Counted from the first letter of the stretch, positions 1-6,914 are shown. The stretch is 16,959 nucleotides of DNA from Candidatus Methanomethylophilaceae archaeon (GCA_016296195.1 JAEDJU010000014.1:1-16959), one strand, 5' to 3'. Notes: a model not told the origin generated them from the letters alone. Program-made: numbers and translations.

Positions 1-218
1 TGATCAACGTCGGAGGTCCCGATTCTGTGATCCGTCCCTTCTATGTCAGGGAGGGCAACGTCCTCTGGAAGGTCCATGGAATGCTCTTCAGGGTATCATT
101 CGCCAATCCCAGGATCAACGAGGAGAACGAGGCGTTCGAGTGGGTGCCCATCGGGGACATCTGCAACATGGACACCGTCACGGACACCATGGCGATCGTC
201 GGACAGTTGAACAAGTAA
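1..218 (+). CDS. C-terminal fragment of a Nudix-like hydrolase (partial)
   Basis: An open frame enters from the left edge (codons in phase from base 3) and stops with TAA at 216-218, leaving about 71 residues. The stretch WKVHGMLFRVSF, then acidic residues and EAFEWVPIGDI, resembles the second half of Nudix domains, where a core strand is followed by an E-x-x-x-W-V-P-x-x-x-I/L segment. The diagnostic Nudix box would lie upstream and is not in the window, so the family is inferred from the tail only. A GTG at 27 is inside the frame but is unlikely to be the real start, because coding-like sequence continues upstream. The gene converges on the minus-strand EFR1 gene with 53 bp between the stops. 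Confidence 0.5.
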   Translation, partial: INVGGPDSVIRPFYVREGNVLWKVHGMLFRVSFANPRINEENEAFEWVPIGDICNMDTVTDTMAIVGQLNK

Positions 219-235
219 AACGGAAGACGGGTGAT

Positions 236-254
236 GGCGGGGATCAACCCCGTC
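236..254. terminator. Hairpin between two converging genes
   Basis: CGGGG at 238-242 pairs with CCCCG at 248-252 around the loop ATCAA, extendable by a wobble pair. It lies between the stop of the Nudix-like gene (218) and the stop of the minus-strand EFR1 gene (272), so it could end either transcript. Neither side has a strong T-run, so the call is tentative. Confidence 0.35.
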
Positions 255-271
255 CACGCCCATTATCATTA

Positions 272-1036
272 TCACGATCGGAGGAGTTCGTCCGGATCCG
301 TGATCGGACAGACGTATCTGTTCTTACCCTTGGTCTTGCTCTTGAACTCTATGGCCGAGGTTGGGCATCTGTTTATGCACGACAGGCACTGGATGCAGTT
401 CCCGGACCAAATGGGTTTTCCCTTGTCCATGGAGATGCACCCCGTGGGGCAGTCGCTGACGCATCTACCGCATCCATCACATGAGGAGGATACGGAGAAA
501 CCATCGCAATCTATGTTGAATTTGTAGAATAGGGGATTCACCACATAGGTCCTGAGCATCCCTCCGTGGGGTGAGCTGCGTATGATCTCTCCCTTGGAGA
601 TGTGGTCGGCGGCCTCCTTCACGTTGGGGACTATGGCCTCGATCATCTTCCTCGCCACATCCTCCTTGGGGGGATCGTCCATTATGAGGTAGTTGTCCGG
701 CATGGTCAGGTCCACCTCCCCCATGAAGTCTAATCCTTTTTTCTTGCAGAGGTTCTCCACGTATTTGCAGTTGAATCCCGCCTCCCCTCCGCATGTCATG
801 ATGAAGTAGATCATGTCGGTACCTTTGAATTCGGTCCTCTTGATGAAGTCCTCAACGTAGTTGGGTATCTTCCATGCGTAGATCGGACTGACGATCACGA
901 AGGGTCTGTTGGATGTGAGTGTGGTCGTGCCTTTCTTGATGAGGTCGGGGATGGAGACGATATCATCGCCGGTCAGTTTCCTGAGCATCCTAGCCACAAG
1001 GTGGCTGTTTCCGGTCCCGCTGAAGTAGGCAATCAT
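272..1036 (-). CDS. EFR1-type flavodoxin / 2x[4Fe-4S] ferredoxin fusion protein
   Basis: A cytoplasmic electron-transfer protein of 254 residues joining a flavodoxin-like domain to a bacterial-type ferredoxin domain. The FMN phosphate loop SGTGNS is at residues 6-11, and the flavin-facing segment SPIYAWKIP is at 50-58. Two [4Fe-4S] motifs follow: C186-x2-C189-x2-C192-x3-C196-P and C214-x2-C217-x2-C220-x3-C224-P. Length and domain order fit the EFR1 family ('ferrodoxin' proteins common in anaerobes), which probably pass electrons between flavin and iron-sulfur centres; the partner is unknown. The start is the ATG at 1036. There is no clear Shine-Dalgarno site, but a TATA-like element lies about 40 bp upstream. 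It appears to be a single-gene unit. The domain call is secure; the physiological role is not. Confidence 0.88.
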   Translation of the reverse strand: MIAYFSGTGNSHLVARMLRKLTGDDIVSIPDLIKKGTTTLTSNRPFVIVSPIYAWKIPNYVEDFIKRTEFKGTDMIYFIMTCGGEAGFNCKYVENLCKKKGLDFMGEVDLTMPDNYLIMDDPPKEDVARKMIEAIVPNVKEAADHISKGEIIRSSPHGGMLRTYVVNPLFYKFNIDCDGFSVSSSCDGCGRCVSDCPTGCISMDKGKPIWSGNCIQCLSCINRCPTSAIEFKSKTKGKNRYVCPITDPDELLRS

Positions 1037-1049
1037 GGTTTACCGAACG

Positions 1050-1094
1050 GTATATAGTAGAAAAAGATGACCTATATACGTGACATCGTGACAT
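1050..1094 (-). promoter_or_regulatory. EFR1 gene promoter with inverted and direct repeats
   Basis: On the minus strand a TATA-like element (GTATATAG, 1072-1079) lies about 40 bp before the EFR1 start. The same 8-mer occurs inverted: GTATATAG on the plus strand at 1050-1057 mirrors CTATATAC at 1072-1079, with centres 22 bp apart (about two helical turns). Immediately upstream is a tandem pair of CGTGACAT (1079-1086 and 1087-1094). Dyads overlapping a TATA box commonly act as repressor sites in archaea; that reading is inference. Confidence 0.45.
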
Positions 1095-1232
1095 GATCGA
1101 CGGTACTGTCGTATCGGAAACGGTCAGAGGGAGATGGTCATGTAGATGGGCATGTACCGGATGTTGCCGACCTTCCTCACATCCCTTTACGATGTACGGT
1201 TGCCATGGATCCGCGATACATGTTCATCCATC

Positions 1233-1331
1233 AGATACGTAAATGTAGAATTAAGGAGTTTGCTTAGATACTTTTTCGTAGAAAACAGGAATTTGCTTAG
1301 ATACTTTATTGTAGAAATTAGAAATATCTTC
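1233..1331. repeat. Degenerate 33-bp tandem repeat, three units
   Basis: Three consecutive units start at 1233, 1266 and 1299, each opening AGATAC and each carrying GTAGAA 13 bases in. Units 1 and 2 both end TTTGCTT. Units 2 and 3 share AGATACTTT. The period is exactly 33 and therefore a multiple of three, so in the plus frame the units translate to 11-residue repeats (RYVNVELRSLL, RYFFVENRNLL, RYFIVEIRNIF). Most differences between units change the amino acid, which gives no support for protein-level selection. Function unknown. Confidence 0.65.
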
Positions 1332-1365
1332 GTTTTGACGTATAGTTCGAAAAAATGAAAAGATT

Positions 1366-1385
1366 GGGGGTGAACCCCCTTTTAT
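1366..1385. terminator. Terminator hairpin downstream of ileS
   Basis: GGGGG (1366-1370) and CCCCC (1375-1379) form a perfect five-pair G:C stem with loop TGAA. It lies 12 bp beyond the ileS stop. Read on the minus strand it is followed by a T-rich stretch, and on the plus strand by TTTTATT, so it could terminate in both directions. Confidence 0.55.
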
Positions 1386-1390
1386 TGGAA

Positions 1391-4345
1391 TCACTCGACC
1401 GGTGAGATACCGATGACGATGTCCTTGCCCATGACCTCCCAGGACTTCACGTCGGATCCCTGGGGCTCGGCGACGAACGAGAGGGTCTTCGCCCTGACCT
1501 CGTTAGCGATGTGCTCCTCCCAGGTCCTGAACAGTCCGATGAGGTATTCGTCGGAGGCGACCTGGCAGTCGACATACTGCTCCACATTGAGCTTCATGTC
1601 CTTACGCATCTGCTGGATCCTCCTGATGAGCTCCCTGGCGTAACCCTCGGCCTCGATCTCGGGTGTGACGTTGAAATCGATGAAGATGGTTCCCTCGAGG
1701 AACTCCACGGGCTCGATGTCCTTCTCCACGTTGGGGATCTCGTCCTTTCCGAGGTAGACGATCTTCTTGACGTTACCCTGGGCTGCCAGGACCTCGTCGA
1801 AGGTCTTCACGGCCTTGTTGACATCCGCATCGTTTCCACGGACGAAGACCTGGAGCAGGGGCCACCTGAGCTTGGACTTCATCTTGGCCCTCTCGGCTGC
1901 GATGATGTCCACGATGTTCTGGATCAGGGACATGCTGTGCTCCACATCCTCATCGATGAGGTCGTCGTTGCATACGGGCCAGTCCTCCATGTGGACGGAC
2001 AGTTTCTTACCTCCCATGTGCTGGTAGACCTCCTCCGCGATGTGGGGTGCGATGGGGGCGAGCACCAGTGCGGTATTCATGATCGCGTAGTACAGGGTGA
2101 AGTAGGATGCGTTCTTGTCGGCGACCATGTCGTCGTCCTCGGACCAGGACCTGTCCCTGACGAGGCAGACGTACCACCTGGAGAGGTCCTCCATGATGTA
2201 GTCCTCCAGCATCCTGGCGAGCTTGTGCAGCTCCCTGGACTCCAGGAACTCGGTTGCGGACCTCTTCATCTTCTCCGTCCTGGAGATCATCCAGCGGTCC
2301 TCGTCGCGGAGGTGTGCGGAGATGTTCTCGAGGGTGACCTTCTCGGGATCGAATCCGTCGATGATCATGTAGGTGGATGCGAAGTTGACCACGTTCCAGT
2401 AGGTGTTGAGGACCTTCCTGGCGTTCTTGGGTCCGTCCTTCTGGAATGCGGTGTCCTCCCAGGGTGCGTTGCTCTTGATCAGGTAGTACCTGAGTGAATC
2501 CGCTCCGACCTGGTCGATGAGCTCCAGGGGCTCGATGACGTTTCCGAGGGATTTGGACATCTTCTGTCCCTTGGGGTCCAGCACCCATCCGTGCATCATG
2601 ACCTCGTCGTAGGGTGCACGGTCGAAGGAGATCACACCGGCTCCCAGCTGGGAGTAGAACCATCCGCGGGTCTGGTCGTGTGCCTCCACGATGAACTTGG
2701 CGGGCCACCACTTCTCGAACTCGTCCTTCTTGTGGGGGTATCCGAGGGATGCCCATGCGGCGACTCCGGAGTCGAACCAGACATCCAGGACGTCGGGGAC
2801 CCTGTGCATGGTCTTCCCACACTCGGGGCATTTGAATGTGACGTTGTCGATCCAGGGCCTGTGGGTGTCCATTCCGTCGGTGTATCCCTCGCCCTCCTTG
2901 AGCTCCTCGTACTGTCCGACGACCTTCTTGGCACCGCACTCGCACTCCCAGACGGGCATGGGGATTCCCCAGTACCTCTGACGGGAGATGCACCAGTCCC
3001 TGGCGCCCTCGACCCAGTTCTTCTCCCTGGACTCTCCGGCCCAGTCGGGGACCCATTTGGCGCGGTCGATCTCGCTCAGCATCTCGTCCTTAACGTCGGG
3101 GACGCTGACGAACCACTGCCTGGTGTTCCTGTAGATGATGGGGGTCTTGCATCTCCAGCAGTGTCCGTACCTGTGCTTGATCTTGCTCTTGTTGTACAGC
3201 CTGCCGTTCTCGTCCAGGTACTTCATGACGTCGTCCGCCACGGTCTTGACCTTCTTGCCGGTCATCATGGGGAACTCGTCGGTGTACCTTCCGTTCTCCG
3301 CGACGGGGCAGAAGGGTTCGATGCCGTACCTCTTTCCGGTCTCGTAATCGTCGGGTCCGTGTCCGGGTGCGGTGTGGACGAGTCCGGTGTTGTCGTTCTC
3401 GACGTAGTCGGCGGTGACGACCCTGTAGGTCCACTCGGTCTTGGGGACGGCCTCGAGGTCGAACACGGGGACGTACTCGAGACCCTCGAGCTGCTTTCCC
3501 TTCATCCTCTCGACGATCTCGAACTTCTCGTATCCGCCCTTCTGCATGACGAACTCGGCCTGGGACTCGAGGATGATCACGTCCTCCTGCTCACCTGTGG
3601 CCTTGGACATCCTGACCTTGGCGTAGTCGAAGTCGGGGTGGACGGCGACGGCCATGTTGGCGGCGAGGGTCCACGGGGTGGTGGTCCAGATCAGGAGTGA
3701 TGCGGAACCGTCCTTCAGGGGGAACCTGACCATGATGGAGGGGTCGGTCTCGTCCCAGTACTCGATCTCCGCCTCGGCGAGTGCGGTCTCACACCTGGGG
3801 CACCAGGTGACGACCCTGCTGGCGGGTTTCAGGAGGTTCTTCTCGTACGCCCTCTGGAGGGTCCACCATGCGGACTCGATGTAGTCCAGTTTGATGGTCT
3901 GATAGGGGTGGTCCCAGTCCATCCAGACTCCGAGCTGTTTGAACTGCTCGGTCATGTCTGCGTGGAGTCCGAGTGCGAACTCCTTGCATGTGGTGATGAA
4001 CTTGTCTATTCCGAGCTCCTCGATGTCCTTCTTGGAATGGACCCCGATGTTCTTCTCGACCTTGACCTCGATGGGGAGTCCGTGCATGTCGAAACCGGGC
4101 TGGTCACGGACGTTGTATCCGTTCATTCTCCAGTACCTGATGAAGATGTCCTTGACGGTCTTGTTCATGGCCGTTCCGAGGTGGATGGCACCGGTGGTGT
4201 ACGGTGGTCCGTCGACGAAGTAGAAGTTCTCGCCCTTTGACCTCATCTCCTTGGTCTTCTCGTAGGCGTTCTCGGTCTTCCAGTACTCCTGGATCTCCTT
4301 CTCGATGCTCTTGGCATCATAATTGGCACGGATCTGCTTTATCAT
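1391..4345 (-). CDS. ileS: Isoleucyl-tRNA synthetase
   Basis: Charges tRNA(Ile) with isoleucine in the cytoplasm, with editing of valine. The protein is 984 residues, usual for archaeal and eukaryote-type IleRS. Class I signatures are present: PPYTTGAIHLGTA at 47-59 (HIGH-type motif H-L-G-T at 55-58), WCISRQRYWGIP at 451-462 and KMSKS at 595-599. The CP1 editing domain shows TTTPWT at 221-226 and GHGPDDYETGKRYG at 328-341. Cysteine pairs that probably bind zinc are at 182/185, 396/399, 468/470 and 506/509. The anticodon-binding helical domain and C-terminal region follow from about 680. The frame is open 65 codons further upstream, but the ATG at 4345 begins the conserved N-terminus (MIKQIRANYDAK), has AGAGGGA upstream and a TATA box about 63 bp away, so it is preferred. 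No neighbour is co-transcribed. Confidence 0.97.
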   Translation of the reverse strand: MIKQIRANYDAKSIEKEIQEYWKTENAYEKTKEMRSKGENFYFVDGPPYTTGAIHLGTAMNKTVKDIFIRYWRMNGYNVRDQPGFDMHGLPIEVKVEKNIGVHSKKDIEELGIDKFITTCKEFALGLHADMTEQFKQLGVWMDWDHPYQTIKLDYIESAWWTLQRAYEKNLLKPASRVVTWCPRCETALAEAEIEYWDETDPSIMVRFPLKDGSASLLIWTTTPWTLAANMAVAVHPDFDYAKVRMSKATGEQEDVIILESQAEFVMQKGGYEKFEIVERMKGKQLEGLEYVPVFDLEAVPKTEWTYRVVTADYVENDNTGLVHTAPGHGPDDYETGKRYGIEPFCPVAENGRYTDEFPMMTGKKVKTVADDVMKYLDENGRLYNKSKIKHRYGHCWRCKTPIIYRNTRQWFVSVPDVKDEMLSEIDRAKWVPDWAGESREKNWVEGARDWCISRQRYWGIPMPVWECECGAKKVVGQYEELKEGEGYTDGMDTHRPWIDNVTFKCPECGKTMHRVPDVLDVWFDSGVAAWASLGYPHKKDEFEKWWPAKFIVEAHDQTRGWFYSQLGAGVISFDRAPYDEVMMHGWVLDPKGQKMSKSLGNVIEPLELIDQVGADSLRYYLIKSNAPWEDTAFQKDGPKNARKVLNTYWNVVNFASTYMIIDGFDPEKVTLENISAHLRDEDRWMISRTEKMKRSATEFLESRELHKLARMLEDYIMEDLSRWYVCLVRDRSWSEDDDMVADKNASYFTLYYAIMNTALVLAPIAPHIAEEVYQHMGGKKLSVHMEDWPVCNDDLIDEDVEHSMSLIQNIVDIIAAERAKMKSKLRWPLLQVFVRGNDADVNKAVKTFDEVLAAQGNVKKIVYLGKDEIPNVEKDIEPVEFLEGTIFIDFNVTPEIEAEGYARELIRRIQQMRKDMKLNVEQYVDCQVASDEYLIGLFRTWEEHIANEVRAKTLSFVAEPQGSDVKSWEVMGKDIVIGISPVE

Positions 4346-4399
4346 CGCTGTCCCTCTGATATCAGGTGTTATCTTTCCCTGAACGGGCGACCATCCCGC

Positions 4400-4435
4400 G
4401 ATTCCATATAAACATATGCGAGAGAAGATGGAATC
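4400..4435 (-). promoter_or_regulatory. ileS promoter with flanking 8-bp inverted repeat
   Basis: On the minus strand TTTATATGG (4404-4412) is a good TATA box, predicting a start near 4382 and a leader of about 37 nt. GATTCCAT (4400-4407) and ATGGAATC (4428-4435) are perfect inverted copies 20 bp apart; the first overlaps the TATA box. They could be an operator for ileS. They could also form a hairpin at the 3' end of the LytTR-PAS transcript, whose stop codon is at 4462-4464. The sequence alone does not decide. Confidence 0.5.
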
Positions 4436-4461
4436 TTGGAGGATACGGTGATATCCGGGTG

Positions 4462-5178
4462 TCAGATCCTGTCTGCCATATCGGTGTCGTGGATGTCCAC
4501 GAAGAAGATCGCACAGAAGTTGTCCCTCGTCTGGAAACATCTCATGAAGAGGTCATGTCTGATGCGTGGATCGTAGATCATCATGTCCTTGCATCCGCCG
4601 TTTGCGGCTATGTCGCCGACCCTGATCACGAGGTTGTTGCTGGCGAACGGGAAGATCTTCTTGGCTGGTTCATCCACCACCATGCCCGGGTCTATGTTGA
4701 GGGTCTTGCCCGCCTCCCTGCTGCAATAGCGTATGTAGAGCCTTATCGCATCCACTTCCTGAACCACCTCGAGCACCATGAATGCGAGTGGCAGCTGGTC
4801 CATCACGGTGAAGAACTCCGAGGGGTTGTCCGTGTAGAGGCTCCTGCGTCTGTCCCTGAGGTTATCGACCATCATCCCGTTGCGGGTGTGCTCCCCGGGA
4901 GTGCGAATACGTCCTTGGAATAAGGTTCCGTCCGACATCAGGTAGACTCCCTTCTCCACCGTGACGATATGGCTCTTTGATACGATCGTTCCCTTGTTGA
5001 TGTGGAGGAACTCCTCCTCCGGTAGGACGGAGGCTATGTTCTTCAAGGCTATGTAGGTCTCCTCGACCCTCCCATCGTTGAGATGGACGACGGTTTTGCG
5101 GTCCGACCTGACAACATACGCGATATCCGGCGTTCTTATGTCGTGCTTCTGGAAGAAAACCTGGACCTTCTCCTTCAT
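4462..5178 (-). CDS. LytTR-type DNA-binding protein with C-terminal PAS-like domain
   Basis: Probably a one-component transcription regulator of 238 residues. Residues about 17-92 fit the LytTR DNA-binding domain: an I-A-Y-V-V strand, charged turn R-K-T-V-V-H, then IALKNIASVLPEEEFLHINKG and SKSHIVTVEKG, ending at SDGTLFQGRIR. Residues about 120-229 resemble a PAS fold: EFFTVMDQLPLAFMVLEV, a 'GK..NIDPG' turn, KKIFPF and a final FCAIFFVDIHD strand. LytTR domains usually sit at the C-terminus of response regulators; here the order is reversed and no receiver domain is present. The ATG at 5178 is preferred over an in-frame TTG at 5211, because TTTATATTGG lies 33-40 bp before this ATG, giving a near-leaderless message, whereas the TTG would overlap the TATA box. 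The signal sensed and the targets are unknown. Confidence 0.72.
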   Translation of the reverse strand: MKEKVQVFFQKHDIRTPDIAYVVRSDRKTVVHLNDGRVEETYIALKNIASVLPEEEFLHINKGTIVSKSHIVTVEKGVYLMSDGTLFQGRIRTPGEHTRNGMMVDNLRDRRRSLYTDNPSEFFTVMDQLPLAFMVLEVVQEVDAIRLYIRYCSREAGKTLNIDPGMVVDEPAKKIFPFASNNLVIRVGDIAANGGCKDMMIYDPRIRHDLFMRCFQTRDNFCAIFFVDIHDTDMADRI

Positions 5179-5208
5179 GTAGACGCCGATTTTAGAATGT
5201 AGATATGC

Positions 5209-5311
5209 CAATATAAACTTGTGTTACCTTAGACTTTATTCGTAGCACTTGTACGGTTTCCTTATGCATATGCTGGATTATACATCCGACTAAAATCGAA
5301 CACAATAATCC
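5209..5311 (-). promoter_or_regulatory. Promoter region of the LytTR-PAS gene with repeated short motifs
   Basis: The TATA-like TTTATATTGG (minus strand, ending about 33 bp before the ATG) is the clearest element. On the minus strand ACAAGT occurs twice with a 30-bp period (5217-5222 and 5247-5252), the first adjoining the TATA box. Further out GGATTAT (5275-5281) and ATAATCC (5305-5311) form an inverted pair, also 30 bp apart. LytTR proteins usually bind paired direct repeats, so the ACAAGT pair is a candidate autoregulatory site; this is inference from position. The rest of 5312-5395 shows nothing recognisable. Confidence 0.35.
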
Positions 5312-5395
5312 ATAATGGGGTCATTACATCGATGATCATCCGTTTTCCGCAGATTCACCCGTCTTCCGTCGGCGATCGACAGTTCCGGAGGAATA

Positions 5396-6106
5396 TCATT
5401 CCCAAGAGATTATCTCGCCTATGACGAGGTTCGCAAGGGTCATACCGAACACCGCGGGAACAGTGGGGAGTGATCCGAGGACGCTCTTCCCATGGGCATC
5501 CCTGTCCTTCGGCTTGGCTATGGGTGGCTCCTCTGAGAATACCGCAGTGATGTTGGAGGTGTCATGCCCCCTCAGACCCTTCCTGACGATGGCGGCCATG
5601 GGACATGTGTGGGTCTTCGTGACCGGTGCCACCCTGACCTTCTGCGTGTCCATGTGCAATGCCGCCCCCATGGATGAGAATGTCCTGATGCCCAGGTCGC
5701 ATGCATGTCTCAGGAGCTCCGTCTTGTGACCCACTGTGTCTATGGCATCCACAAGTATGTCGAAGTCACCGCTCAGGATCTCGGGTATGGTCTCCTCGGA
5801 CACCAGGAGTTCCATGGCACTGATGTCTATGTCGGGGTTGATGGAGTGTGCCCTCTCGCAGGCGACCTGTGCCTTTGGCCTCCCTATGGTCTGTGTGGTG
5901 GCGAGTATCTGCCTGTTTAGGTTGCTTCCGGAGAAAACATCGCCGTCCACCACGCGGATCCTGCCGATCCCTGCGCGGACCATCCCCTCCAAGGCGTATC
6001 CTCCCACAGCACCGCATCCGCAGAGGATGACCGATGCGTTCCTGAGTTTCTCTATCCCCTCGTCACCGAGGAGGATGCTCGTCCTCGTGTCAAGTCTGTC
6101 GCTCAT
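5396..6106 (-). CDS. TcdA/ThiF-family E1-like adenylating enzyme (probable tRNA t6A dehydratase)
   Basis: A 236-residue E1-like enzyme of the TcdA/YgdL/CsdL branch. In this family ATP activates the carboxylate of t6A at position 37 of ANN-decoding tRNAs to form cyclic ct6A. Visible features are the nucleotide-binding loop GCGAVGG at 30-36, the acidic strand end D54-G-D56, S-N-L-N-R-Q at 61-66, K78 and the VDAIDT segment at 119-124. The SSMGAA strand, CPMAAIVRKGLR at 168-179, VFSEEPP and the C-terminal SLPTVPAVFGM typical of TcdA rather than ThiF or MoeB follow. No zinc-binding CxxC pairs are seen, also as in TcdA. The start ATG at 6106 overlaps the stop of the upstream TatD-family gene as ATGA, so the two are probably translationally coupled. 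The family is firm; the exact substrate in this organism is inferred. Confidence 0.82.
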   Translation of the reverse strand: MSDRLDTRTSILLGDEGIEKLRNASVILCGCGAVGGYALEGMVRAGIGRIRVVDGDVFSGSNLNRQILATTQTIGRPKAQVACERAHSINPDIDISAMELLVSEETIPEILSGDFDILVDAIDTVGHKTELLRHACDLGIRTFSSMGAALHMDTQKVRVAPVTKTHTCPMAAIVRKGLRGHDTSNITAVFSEEPPIAKPKDRDAHGKSVLGSLPTVPAVFGMTLANLVIGEIISWE

Positions 6107-6822
6107 CCCAGCAGCCTCCTGAGGTTTGAGTCGGCGATGGACAGGAGCTCCTCCGGGTCCCTTCCGGTTATGTCGCCGAGTCTGGATGCGAAATCATGCA
6201 TCCCCGTGAACACCTTGCCCGCGTGCGGGGCATCCGTCTCCAGGAGGAGTCTGTCATCGGGTATGGCGTCCATGAGGCGCTTCACCCTGATGTCTGACCT
6301 GGAGAGGATGCGCGGTGATATCGAGAAGTGGCAGTTCAGTTCGGAGAAGGGTTTGAGGTAGCTGTCGGATCCGTACGAGTGGAGGATGATGCCGGGGCAT
6401 CCCTTTCCGTGGGCCCTGACCGATTCGAGGACCTCCTTCTCCGTACCCACCATGTGTATGGTCGCGATCCTCCCCATATCGGAGGCGATCCTCAACTGGT
6501 CCTCGAACACGGGCATCTGGTCTTTCACGGAGCCGCGCTTGTAGTCGAGGCCTATCTCCCCCACGTGACGGTTCCCGTCCCCTTCGAGTATGGAGATCAA
6601 TCTTCCCCTGATCTCGTCGTTCCACTCGTCCGCATACCAGGGGTGAACCCCGTACGAGCCTATGACGTTGGTGTCCGATATGCCGGATTGGACATCCCAT
6701 TCCGCCGGACGTGCGGTGCATGCCATGAGGATGCCCGCCGAATCGAGGTCGGAGTATCTGTCCCTCCACCCTTCTTCAACGATATGCAGGTGCGAATCGG
6801 AGAACTGCGAGTTCTGAACCAT
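6103..6822 (-). CDS. TatD-family metal-dependent hydrolase
   Basis: A 239-residue amidohydrolase-superfamily TIM barrel of the TatD type; relatives are metal-dependent nucleases or phosphoesterases. Expected metal ligands are in order: H11-L-H13 in DSHLH, E89 in VGEIGLDY (87-94), H123 in TIHMVG, H148 in LHSYGS and D197 in LLLETDAP. GVHPWY at 58-63 is also characteristic. Length is slightly short of typical TatD (about 260). The ATG at 6822 has GGGTGA a few bases upstream. The gene precedes the TcdA-family gene with a 4-nt overlap. Its promoter region is shared back to back with the DUF3793 gene, so it may respond to the same regulator. Whether it acts on DNA, RNA or a small molecule cannot be told from sequence. 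Confidence 0.88.
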   Translation of the reverse strand: MVQNSQFSDSHLHIVEEGWRDRYSDLDSAGILMACTARPAEWDVQSGISDTNVIGSYGVHPWYADEWNDEIRGRLISILEGDGNRHVGEIGLDYKRGSVKDQMPVFEDQLRIASDMGRIATIHMVGTEKEVLESVRAHGKGCPGIILHSYGSDSYLKPFSELNCHFSISPRILSRSDIRVKRLMDAIPDDRLLLETDAPHAGKVFTGMHDFASRLGDITGRDPEELLSIADSNLRRLLG

Positions 6823-6865
6823 CGTTCACCCATAATCCTACGGGATTATTATCTTATTCGAAGAA

Positions 6866-6910
6866 TTAGGAATACCTAAAATTTATATAATAATTTTAGG
6901 ATATCCTAAA
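6866..6910. promoter_or_regulatory. Divergent promoter with two palindromic operators around a TATA box
   Basis: TTTAGGATATCCTAAA (6895-6910) is a perfect 16-bp palindrome. TTAGGAATACCTAA (6866-6879) is a second dyad with the same arms TTAGG and CCTAA and a 4-bp spacer. Their centres are 30 bp apart, about three helical turns. Between them TTTATATAA (6882-6890) is an excellent TATA box centred 29 bp before the DUF3793 ATG, predicting a leaderless message. Read on the other strand the same AT-rich block could drive the TatD gene, about 60 bp away. Binding of one dimer to each palindrome would block the TATA box. The arm sequence recalls metal-responsive DtxR-type sites, but the spacer is shorter, so the regulator class is a guess. 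Confidence 0.75.
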
Positions 6911-6914
6911 TAAC

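Larger units (their letters stand above)
1095..1390. other. Gene-poor AT-rich intergenic stretch
   Basis: No convincing gene is present. A 70-codon open frame (1146-1358, plus) exists but has no clear ribosome site, and its composition is unlike its neighbours. Its second half is the translation of the 33-bp repeat annotated separately. The rest holds no recognisable RNA gene. A hairpin at 1366-1379 closes the region before ileS. Confidence 0.5.

Noticed and set aside
231..527. A 98-codon plus-strand frame opposite the EFR1 gene
   Set aside because: It lies antisense to the conserved iron-sulfur motifs, has no promoter signal and starts inside a terminator-like hairpin.
1233..1331. 33-bp repeats as a CRISPR remnant
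   Set aside because: The units are adjacent without spacers, diverged from each other, and no cas gene is present.
1511..3700. Two long plus-strand frames (1511-2497 and 2591-3700) opposite ileS
   Set aside because: Low-complexity shadow translations of ileS codons; ileS itself is complete with HIGH and KMSKS motifs.
4346..4540. Upstream extension of ileS by 65 codons
   Set aside because: The extension overlaps the ileS TATA box and the end of the LytTR-PAS gene, and family proteins start near the ATG at 4345.
6640..6651. GGGGTGAACCCC hairpin motif recurring at 1366, 6640 and 8738
   Set aside because: The copies at 6640 and 8738 lie in coding sequence, encoding G-V-H-P in the TatD-family gene and G-V-N-P in rpe, so recurrence is explained by codon use; only the intergenic copy is kept as a terminator.
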